Assembly: GCA_949281375.1 (NCBI GenBank) | Contig: CASDLT010000040.1 | Coordinates: forward strand, 124,001 to 188,000 | Source: an uncultured Nitrosomonas sp. | GTDB taxonomy: Bacteria > Pseudomonadota > Gammaproteobacteria > Burkholderiales > Nitrosomonadaceae | Reading direction: 5' to 3' | DNA length: 64,000 nt | Shown: piece by piece, positions 56,705-64,000 of the stretch | How the letters are laid out: each line of letters opens with the position of its first letter | How positions within the stretch are numbered: position 1 is the first letter of the stretch | Notes under the pieces: generated by a model | Database searches by the model: none | Told to the model about the DNA's origin: nothing | What the model saw: only the letters and a program-made list of their open reading frames with translations | Program-made: the position numbers and the translations under genes

Positions 56705-59605
56705 ATGCAAGATTTTAAACCTGGTCAACGCTGGATTTGCGACGTCGATTTACAACTGGGCCTGGGTACGGTTCAAACTGTTGAACATAGAATCGTACAC
56801 ATCATTTTTAAAACCACCAATGAAGTGAGATCGTACGCGAAGCAATCGGCGCCACTCACGCGCGTCATTTTCAAAGTCGGCGACGCCATCCGCAACCAGC
56901 ACGGCATCTCCTTCAGAATAACGCACGTAACTGATCGAAATGGTCTGAAGCTGTATTCCGGGATCAGCGAGAGGGGCGACCATATCGAGATGTCAGAAGA
57001 ACAGTTAGCGCATCAGATCCAGCTGAATCGCCCTATGGAACGATTATCCACCGGCCAATTCGATCACGACAAATGGTTCCGGATTCGCTATCGCTCTCTG
57101 CTGTTGCGTGACCAATTGTCGAGCGCGCCGTTGTATGGTTTGATCGGCACCCGCACCAGCCTCATTCCCCATCAGCTTTATATAGCGCATGAAGTTTCGC
57201 GCCGTTATGCGCCGCGGGTTTTGCTCGCCGACGAAGTGGGGTTGGGCAAGACCATCGAAGCGGGATTGATCCTGCATCAGCAGTTGCTGACTGAAAAAGC
57301 CAAGCGTGTGCTGATCGTGGTGCCGGAAACATTGATTCATCAATGGCTGGTTGAGATGCTGCGGCGCTTCAATCTGCAATTCAGCATTTTTGACGAAGCG
57401 CGCTGCCAGTCGTTGGACGACAGCGAAGAATGGGAAAATCCATTTCAGAGCGAGCAGTTGGTTTTGTGCAGCCTGAATTTCTTATGCCAGCACCCGGAAC
57501 GGCTAGACGCGGCGTTAGAGGGCGAATGGGATTTGCTGATCGTCGATGAAGCCCATCATCTTCAATGGTCAGAGCACGACGTGAGTCCGGAATACGCTGC
57601 GGTCGAACAACTTGCCGGTCGCACCAAAGGGGTATTGCTGCTGACTGCGACGCCCGAACAATTGGGGAAAGCCAGTCATTTCGCGCGGCTGCGGTTGTTG
57701 GATCCGCATCGGTTCGATCGTTTCGAGAATTTCGCGGCCGAGGAGCAATCGTACGAACCGATTGCGAAAGCAGTGGAAGCATTGCTCGAGAATCAGTCAT
57801 TGAATGACGACATCGAGCGCACCGTTCTGGCGCTGGCCGATACTGCGCATTCGGAACAACTCATTGCCCAATTGCACGAGAATGAACCGGAATCGCTGAT
57901 CGCTAAAAATGCCCGAATAGCGCTCGCTGAGTTGCTGCTCGACCGGCATGGCACCGGGCGCATCCTGTTCCGCAACACCCGTGCGGCAGTGCAGGGGTTT
58001 CCCGGGCGCAAGCTGATCGCTTCGCCGTTGCCGTTGCCTGAGGACTATCAAGTCTGCCTGGCGACGTTTGAAACCGCGCCGTTATCAAAACCGCAACTGC
58101 TGTTGTGCCCGGAATTGCTGTATCAGGTCAGAGTCGACGAAGATCAGCCGTACTGGACAGAGATCGATCCGCGCATCCAGTGGTTGAGTTCGATGCTGAA
58201 ACGCTTGAGACCGCAAAAAGTGCTGGTCATCACGGCGACGGCGCAATCTGCGCGTGATATTGCCCAGGCGCTGAAGCTGCTGACCGGGCAATTTATCCCG
58301 GTTTTTCATGAAAGCATGAGCCTGATCGAGCGCGATCGCGCCGCTGCGTTCTTTGCCGACAAGGAATCGGGCGGGCAGGTCTTGGTGTGCTCCGAAATCG
58401 GCAGCGAAGGTCGCAATTTCCAGTTTGCGCATCATCTGGTGCTGTTCGATCTGCCGCTGAATCCCGATCTGCTCGAGCAGCGCATCGGCCGGCTCGACCG
58501 TATCGGCCAAACGGACACCATTCAGATTCACGTACCTTATCTGGAAAATAGCGCGCTGGCAGTCATGTTCCATTGGTATCACGAAGGTTTGAATGCGTTT
58601 GAAAAAACCTGTCCGGCGGGTCAGGTCGCATTTCAACACGTCAAAGCGGAATTGATCGACGCACTGCATCAGCGCTGCACGCGGGCGGACATGCTGAGTG
58701 ATCTGGTCGAGGCCACGAGAACGCTCAATCGAGATCTGAATGACGCCCTGGAGCGCGGCCGTGACAAATTGCTGGAATACAACTCCTTCCGTCCTGCCAT
58801 CGCGGAATCGATCTGTCAACAAGCCAATTCCGCTGATCATGACCCCGAGCTGATCGATTACATGGACACGGTATTCGACTGCTGCGGCGTACATATCGAA
58901 GAACACCGCGCCGGCAGTTTCCTGATCGAGCCGAGCGAGCACATGAGCATGCCCTTTCCCGGTCTGGACGATGAAGGCTCGATCATCACCTATCAGCGCA
59001 ATGTCGCGCTGAGCAACGAAGACGTGCACTTTCTGACCTGGGAACATCCGATGGTCATACACGCGATGGAGCGGATCCTGAGCCAGGAAACCGGCAATGC
59101 CGTGGTGGCCATGTTGAAACACCCGCGCATCCCCCCCGGCACGCTGTGGCTGGAAGCCCTGTTCGTGCTCGACGCCGGTGGGCACAATGTGCAGCAAGGC
59201 AACCGTTATCTGCCGCCTGCGGTGATTCGCATCCTGCTGGACGAGCACGGCAATGGCAATCACCCGCATCTCGACCATGAAACGATCAATCAACACCTGC
59301 AACCGGTCGCCACCGGCATCGCCAAGCAAGTCATCCAACTGAAGGAAGACGCCATCCGCGAGCTGCTGGCCGCCAGTGAACGGCAAGCCAGCGCCCAGGC
59401 GCCGCAACTCATCACCCAGGCGGAAGCGCGTATCCGGCAAACCTTCGTCCCTGAAATCGAACGCCTCAAAGCCTTGCAACTCGTCAATCCGAACGTGCGC
59501 GACGAAGAAATCCAGTTCTTTGAACAACAATTGCAGCAATTGACCAATGCACTGCAATCCAGCAATTTGCGGCTCGATGCCGTGCGGGTGATCGTGGCGA
59601 CGTGA
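56705..59605 (+). CDS. rapA: RNA polymerase-associated helicase RapA
   Basis: 966 residues, near the E. coli RapA length. N-terminal Tudor-like domains (FKPGQRWICDVDLQLGLGTV), Swi2/Snf2 motifs LLADEVGLGKTIEAGLIL (I), LLIVDEAHHLQ (II), LLLTATPEQL (III), and C-terminal helicase half with SEIGSEGRNFQFAHHLVLFDLP and QRIGRLDRIGQ. Recycles RNA polymerase. Its final 33 bp recur imperfectly at 60618. Confidence 0.95.
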   Translation: MQDFKPGQRWICDVDLQLGLGTVQTVEHRIVHIIFKTTNEVRSYAKQSAPLTRVIFKVGDAIRNQHGISFRITHVTDRNGLKLYSGISERGDHIEMSEEQLAHQIQLNRPMERLSTGQFDHDKWFRIRYRSLLLRDQLSSAPLYGLIGTRTSLIPHQLYIAHEVSRRYAPRVLLADEVGLGKTIEAGLILHQQLLTEKAKRVLIVVPETLIHQWLVEMLRRFNLQFSIFDEARCQSLDDSEEWENPFQSEQLVLCSLNFLCQHPERLDAALEGEWDLLIVDEAHHLQWSEHDVSPEYAAVEQLAGRTKGVLLLTATPEQLGKASHFARLRLLDPHRFDRFENFAAEEQSYEPIAKAVEALLENQSLNDDIERTVLALADTAHSEQLIAQLHENEPESLIAKNARIALAELLLDRHGTGRILFRNTRAAVQGFPGRKLIASPLPLPEDYQVCLATFETAPLSKPQLLLCPELLYQVRVDEDQPYWTEIDPRIQWLSSMLKRLRPQKVLVITATAQSARDIAQALKLLTGQFIPVFHESMSLIERDRAAAFFADKESGGQVLVCSEIGSEGRNFQFAHHLVLFDLPLNPDLLEQRIGRLDRIGQTDTIQIHVPYLENSALAVMFHWYHEGLNAFEKTCPAGQVAFQHVKAELIDALHQRCTRADMLSDLVEATRTLNRDLNDALERGRDKLLEYNSFRPAIAESICQQANSADHDPELIDYMDTVFDCCGVHIEEHRAGSFLIEPSEHMSMPFPGLDDEGSIITYQRNVALSNEDVHFLTWEHPMVIHAMERILSQETGNAVVAMLKHPRIPPGTLWLEALFVLDAGGHNVQQGNRYLPPAVIRILLDEHGNGNHPHLDHETINQHLQPVATGIAKQVIQLKEDAIRELLAASERQASAQAPQLITQAEARIRQTFVPEIERLKALQLVNPNVRDEEIQFFEQQLQQLTNALQSSNLRLDAVRVIVAT

Positions 59606-59700
59606 AACCATCCAGCAGCGTGGCAATGTCGAAATAAACACAGTCAACTTTGGCGAGAGGTATGATACAAACCCGTGTTACTCAAACCTCAGGAGTCTGC

Positions 59701-60096
59701 ATGAATCAGCAAATCATCGTGAAGCGAGCGCAAGACCGCTTGCCCGATCTGCTGGCGCTGTATGCCTTCGGCAGCCGCATCCAGGGTCAAGCCAATGCTG
59801 ACAGCGATCTGGATCTGGCGGTATTGGTGGCCGGTTATGCTGATCCATTGCTGTTGTTCGATCTGGCTGGAGAATTGGCCGATGTTACGGGTTGTGCCGT
59901 GGATTTGCTCGATCTGCGGGCAGCATCGACAGTCATGCAATACCAGATCATCACCACCGGCGTGCGCTGGTGGCAAAAAGACAGTCAGGCGGCACTTTAT
60001 GAAGCAGCCATTCTGAGCGAAAAGACCGCGCTGGATGAAGCGCGCAGCGCGTTGATCGATGACATTCAGCAACGTGGGAGTGTGTATGGCCGATGA
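59701..60096 (+). CDS. mntA: MntA-type nucleotidyltransferase antitoxin
   Basis: 131 residues with the minimal nucleotidyltransferase motif GSRIQGQANADSDLDLAV. Antitoxins of this type adenylylate the HepT toxin on Tyr. AGGAG precedes the ATG at 59701. Overlaps hepT by 11 bp. Confidence 0.9.
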   Translation: MNQQIIVKRAQDRLPDLLALYAFGSRIQGQANADSDLDLAVLVAGYADPLLLFDLAGELADVTGCAVDLLDLRAASTVMQYQIITTGVRWWQKDSQAALYEAAILSEKTALDEARSALIDDIQQRGSVYGR

Positions 60097-60466
60097 TGTC
60101 TTGCTGAACAAGGCCGCCACCATCGAACGTTGCGTGCTGCGCGCCCGCGAGGAGTACGCGGCTGATCCCGCCACGTTTGCCGAAAATCTCACCCGGCAGG
60201 ACGCCGCCATTCTGAACATTCAGCGCGCCTGCGAAGCGGCGCTGGATATGGGGCAGCACTTAATCCGCCGCGAGCGGCTGGGTATTCCGCAAAGTGCGCG
60301 CGATGTGTTTACGCTGCTGGCGCAAACAGGCTGGATCGATGCGGACTTGGCGGACAAACTGAAACGCATGGTGGGGTTTCGCAATATTGCAGTACATGAT
60401 TATCAGGCGCTGCAATTACCCATTACTGTGGCGGTAATCAAAAACCATCTGGGCGAATTCCTGTAA
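60086..60466 (+). CDS. hepT: HepT-type RNase toxin
   Basis: 126 residues, HEPN helical fold, with the catalytic RNIAVHDY (RX4HXY) near residue 106. RNase that is silenced by adenylylation of the motif Tyr. Start 60086 with GGGAG upstream. Catalytic residues are intact. Confidence 0.9.
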   Translation: MADDVLLNKAATIERCVLRAREEYAADPATFAENLTRQDAAILNIQRACEAALDMGQHLIRRERLGIPQSARDVFTLLAQTGWIDADLADKLKRMVGFRNIAVHDYQALQLPITVAVIKNHLGEFL

Positions 60467-60709
60467 TACAGCAAAGCGGTGTTGCTCAAGGACGCGGCGC
60501 ACTCCCGGCAGCAGACATGATATGTAGTGGTGGTTTTGTTTCGACTCAATTCAGCCTGGCTTGGATTTCCGGTTGAGTGGGGGGCGTCGCAATGATAGAG
60601 AGTGGAAGGTACTGGTCGTTGATACCATGCGGGTGATAGTGGCGACATGACTAAGCGCAAAGTAATTCGGTCGATCAAACCGGATATAATGCAAAATCTT
60701 TGTTGGCAC
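60467..60709. other. Intergenic stretch between hepT and the MITE
   Basis: No gene seen; carries the rapA 3'-end copy. GGATATAAT near 60681 could be a -10 for the downstream operon. Confidence 0.3.
60618..60650 (+). repeat. Imperfect copy of the rapA 3' end
   Basis: 33 bp with 27 matches to the last 33 bp of rapA (59573-59605), including the stop codon: GTTGATACCATGCGGGTGAT, AGTGGCGACATGA. The two copies flank mntA-hepT directly, as an att-like duplication would. Confidence 0.6.
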
Positions 60710-60784
60710 TAGGGGAACGCTGATTAATTTGACGAACGAGATGAGGCGATTCGCTCGTGCAGTCAATTAATCAGCATTTCCCTA
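60710..60784. repeat. Short MITE, copy D
   Basis: 75 bp with 20-bp terminal inverted repeats matching at 18 of 20 positions: TAGGGGAACGCTGATTAATT (60710-60729) and AATTAATCAGCATTTCCCTA (60765-60784). Ends carry TA, as expected for TA target duplication. 17 bp before the DUF3223 gene. Confidence 0.9.
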
Positions 60785-60801
60785 ACAATAAGGGATCAAA
60801 A

Positions 60802-61107
60802 ATGGCAAGAGGAAAACCAGTGGTTCTTGAAACCATAAGCTTCGACAATCAAAGCCTAGCCCATACTTTTTTCCAGGAAATGCTTCAACGCTATGTACCG
60901 GGAGAGTTGGTTTCACCTGAGGACACTATTCATCTTGCTGAACTGTTCAAGAGGCACCCGAGTTATCCAACAAAGATTGGACCCGGCGTCAACTATTTCG
61001 AAGTCATGCCGGAAAAATTTGGTTCTCAATGCTTTTGCGCGGTATTAAAGGATGGAACTAAGGAAGGTTTCTCCTACAAGAGGTGCGTGACACAAAAAGG
61101 CGATTGA
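60802..61107 (+). CDS. DUF3223 (DCL-like) protein of the defence operon
   Basis: 101 residues with the DUF3223 pattern: FFQEMLQRYVPGELVSPED, LAELFKRHPSYPTKIGPGVNYF, QCFCAVLKDGTKEGFSYKRC. The domain is best known from plant DCL proteins (plastid rRNA processing) and RNA polymerase-associated proteins, so RNA binding is possible. AAGGG precedes the ATG. The hamA gene starts 12 bp after the stop. Confidence 0.8.
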   Translation: MARGKPVVLETISFDNQSLAHTFFQEMLQRYVPGELVSPEDTIHLAELFKRHPSYPTKIGPGVNYFEVMPEKFGSQCFCAVLKDGTKEGFSYKRCVTQKGD

Positions 61108-61119
61108 TCCTTTGATTGG

Positions 61120-62046
61120 ATGAACTCGATGGACTTCGAAATTCTCATCAATGACGACTACCTGAATCTGGTTCAGAACACAGAGCTAACTCCTGTCGAT
61201 AACAAGACCGTTCTTAGCCTCGCTAACGATTTTGAGGATGAGAAGTGGCGACGTGAAAAATTTGAGAATTTCGTCTGGGACAACATAGCCTTGACCGCAT
61301 TGTCGGCACAGGAGCGGGAAAAACTGGCAGGCAAGAGTGCTTCGACTCTACGGGCAGCAGCAAAAAATTTGCGGCTAACCGACAAGGAGGGTGATAAAGG
61401 GAAGGGGAGTGAACTTGCCGAAATTGTGCTCTATGGAATCATGCATCACCACTACAAGGCGTTACCCGTCGTCCCCAAGATTTTCTACAAGCAAAACACG
61501 CAAGACAACGCCAAAGGGGCTGACAGTGTTCATATCGTCCTCGAGGGCGATGACGGGTTTTCGCTTTGGTTCGGAGAGGCGAAGTTCTACAACAGCATTG
61601 AAAACGCAAGACTATCATCTGTCGTCGAATCTGTCGGGAACTCTCTGAAAACTGAAAAGCTGAAAAAAGAAAATAGCATCATCACCAACATGGCAGACGT
61701 TGATCGACTGGTCGAGAACAAGGATCTGGTTGCCAAGATTAAGCTTGCTTTGTCCCCCGATAATTCGATGGACAACATCAAGCCGATCCTTCATATCTCC
61801 ATCCTGCTCCTGCATGAATGCACCCTTACAGCCAAAGCAAAGGAGATGGGTGACAAGTATAGGGAAGAAATTCGTAGGTACCACCTTGATCGTGCCACTG
61901 CCTATTTCAAGAAGCAAATCGAAGAGCTATCCGACAAGGTTGCCAAGTATTCATCAATCAAATTCCACATCATTCTGTTTCCTGTTCCTGACAGGAAAGA
62001 ACTGATTGATCGATTCTCGAATGCGGTCACGCATCACAAGGGATAA
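61120..62046 (+). CDS. hamA: Hachiman defence protein HamA (DUF1837)
   Basis: 308 residues. DUF1837 core with GSELAEIVLYGIM, VPKIFYKQN, GADSVHI and WFGEAKFYNS, the last two giving a PD-(D/E)xK nuclease pattern (Asp, then Glu-x-Lys). In Hachiman, HamA nuclease is released by the HamB helicase on sensing damaged DNA. Only 6 bp separate it from hamB. Confidence 0.85.
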   Translation: MNSMDFEILINDDYLNLVQNTELTPVDNKTVLSLANDFEDEKWRREKFENFVWDNIALTALSAQEREKLAGKSASTLRAAAKNLRLTDKEGDKGKGSELAEIVLYGIMHHHYKALPVVPKIFYKQNTQDNAKGADSVHIVLEGDDGFSLWFGEAKFYNSIENARLSSVVESVGNSLKTEKLKKENSIITNMADVDRLVENKDLVAKIKLALSPDNSMDNIKPILHISILLLHECTLTAKAKEMGDKYREEIRRYHLDRATAYFKKQIEELSDKVAKYSSIKFHIILFPVPDRKELIDRFSNAVTHHKG

Positions 62047-62052
62047 CGAGCG

Positions 62053-64000
62053 ATGGATATCTTCGAGGAATGTTCTGTCATTAATGACTTGCTTCAAGCC
62101 GATAAAGGAGTTGAGGCAAGAAACCGTCTTATTCTTTTGCTTGATAACTTCTGCAAAGAAAATCAATCCTACGATCCGTTGCTAAACCACCTGATTCGAG
62201 AGTCAGGGCTGTATCCCTATCTCGAACCCGAAACATCAAGTTGGCAAGACCGGTTCGTTTTCGAATCATTCAAAGTAGACATCGGGCAAGATGCCCCTGT
62301 GACACTTCACAGCGAACAATCGTTAGTCTTGAAACACCATTCTGAATGGCGACGATCTTGCCGTCAGCGCACCGACGAGTTTTGGTAAGAGCATGATCAT
62401 TGATGCCTACATCGCAATTAAGAAACCTACGAACGTCCTGATTTTGGTTCCAACCATTGCGTTGACCGATGAGACCAGGCGTAGGTTAAGCAAGAAATTT
62501 TCTGGCGAATACAAGATTGTGACGACATCGGAAGTCGAGCTTGGAGAGAAAAACATTCTCATCTTTCCACAGGAAAGGGCGATTCATTATTGCGACAAGC
62601 TTAAGCAGCTTGATTTGCTCGTCGTCGACGAGTTCTACAAGGCAAGCCAAACATTCGATAAAAAGCGGTCGCCGGCCCTCTTGAAAGCCATGCTTAAGCT
62701 GGGCGAGAAGGCTGCGCAGAAGTATTACTTGGCGCCGAATATTTCTGATTTGAACGATAATCTATTCACAAAAGGCATGCTGTTTCTGCGTATGGATTTC
62801 AATACGGTGTTTCTTGAAAAGCATGAGATATACAAGGAGATCAACAAGGACGCGCAAAAGAAAAATAATGCGTTGTTGGAGATTCTTGGTAAGCAAGAAA
62901 AGAAGTCCCTGATATACGCAGGCAGCTATTCTAACGTCGATAGCGTAGCAACACTGCTCATAGAAAACACTGAAAGGGAACACAGCAAATTGCTTTCAGA
63001 TTTTTCGGCGTGGCTTGCGACGAACTATCATCCGAACTGGAAGCTGACCAATTTAGTAAAGCGAGGTGTTGGCATCCACACCGGTCAGCTTCATCGTTCC
63101 CTAAGCCAAATACAGGTTCGGCTCTTTGAGGAGGAGCAAGGCGGGCTGCAAACACTGGTCTCGACATCTTCCATCATTGAAGGGGTGAATACATCCGCGG
63201 AAAACGTCATTGTATGGAGCAACAAGAAGGGGAATCTGAAACTTGACGACTTCACCTATCGTAACATCATAGGGCGAGGTGGACGGATGTTCAGGCATTT
63301 TGTCGGCAATATTTTTATTCTTGAAGAGCCCCCAATTCCTGCTGAAACCCAACTTGAATTGACCTTTCCCGACGAGTTGCTTGCTGATGTGGATGATGAG
63401 AAATACAAGCAGGAACTCACCAGAGAACAGTTGGCAAAGCTCTTGCACTACAAGGAGGAGATGGCACAGCTAATGGGGCAAGAGTCATTTGAGCGCCTGA
63501 GAAATGAAGGGATGCTGATTTCCAGCGATACGGAACTAATTGCCACGATAGCTCTTGCGATCAAGAACGACCCCAAATTTGTAAGAGCACTTGCTAGTCT
63601 ACATGCGTCATCAAACGACTATTGGGGTTGGGCGCTCTCTAATAAAGTCCTAAAGCTTGTCCCTAGTGGATGGGATACTACTTATACGAAATTTGCTGAA
63701 TTCGTGAGAGCGTTATCCAATAATTGGAGCATTTCAATCCCTGAACTTCTAGATCAGCTATCAGAGCATGACGTTACGATCGACGATTTCTTCAAGATGG
63801 AACGCAATGCAACGTTCAAATTGACCGCATTGCTGAACGACATCAACGTTATCCAGAAGGAAATAACGCCCGAACACAAGGTGGATATCTCTCCCTTCAT
63901 CGCAAAGTTGTCCAAGGCATTCCTGCCATCATGTGTGATGGAACTTGAAGAGTACGGATTACCTCGAATGCTGGCTAAACGGATCACTGCATCCGGCCTT
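62053..64000 (+). pseudogene. hamB: Hachiman helicase HamB, frameshifted, runs off the window
   Basis: The first frame (62053 to a stop near 62388) gives the normal N-terminus up to LHSEQSLVLKH. The helicase continues in the next frame from about 62338 to the window end without a stop: Walker A APTSFGKS (62369-62392), VVDEFYKAS (motif II), HTGQLHRSLS (IV), TSSIIEGVNTSAEN (V) and NIIGRGGRMF (VI). One extra C in CACCATTCTG at 62335-62344 explains the shift: without it the protein reads KHILNGDDLAVSAPT. Real mutation or sequence error cannot be told apart here. Confidence 0.82.

Overview
The window looks like a chromosomal segment of a betaproteobacterial ammonia oxidiser of the Nitrosomonas type. 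This is inferred from gene content and order, not from a search: a SmbP-like small metal-binding protein, a PPi-linked energy block (H+-pyrophosphatase, PPi-dependent phosphofructokinase, adenylate kinase), and betaproteobacterial gene orders (ribE-ribB-ribH-nusB-thiL-pgpA, recA-recX-alaS, and dxr/rseP/bamA downstream of rpsB-tsf-pyrH-frr-uppS-cdsA). No tRNA, rRNA, CRISPR array or complete insertion sequence was seen.

Layout. 0-10 kb: a TPR protein cut by the window edge, the riboflavin/nusB/thiL/pgpA run, then an orphan Tat-type solute-binding protein with a histidine kinase and a response regulator. 10-13 kb: ybdD-cstA and a divergent Crp-family regulator. 13-17.4 kb: hppA, pfp and adk on the minus strand; adk starts with ATT. 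17.5-26 kb: recA, recX, a periplasmic OB-fold protein, alaS, a YceK-type lipoprotein, mutS and slyD. 26-28.4 kb: a MazG-like protein and three small envelope/stress proteins. 28.5-39.8 kb: an accessory block on the minus strand with a tyrosinase, a 71-aa possible partner, secreted Cys-rich proteins, a 1011-aa fusion of a multicopper oxidase with a galactose/glyoxal-oxidase-type copper radical oxidase, a Kazal-domain lipoprotein, a metalloprotease-like lipoprotein and two LuxR-type regulators. 40.3-52.2 kb: the envelope/translation cluster, with lpxD, lpxA and lpxB missing from their usual places. 52.2-56.6 kb: an FNR-type regulator, a perfect FNR box, a HemN homologue that has lost its radical-SAM cysteines, a small lipoprotein cytochrome c and a DUF2490 protein. 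56.7-64 kb: rapA, an MntA/HepT toxin-antitoxin pair, and a defence operon DUF3223-HamA-HamB (Hachiman type) in which hamB carries a frameshift and runs off the window.

A short repeat family with TA-flanked terminal inverted repeats (MITE-like) is scattered through the window: three copies of about 150 bp, one 75-bp copy and one decayed copy. Two copies touch coding sequence and one sits directly upstream of the defence operon.

The two most unusual items are the copper-oxidase block (two copper enzymes in one chain, beside a third, with small partners) and the tight DUF3223-Hachiman operon. The cysteine-stripped HemN paralogue under an FNR box and the ATT start of adk come next. All functional statements rest on motif reading by eye; no database search was run.
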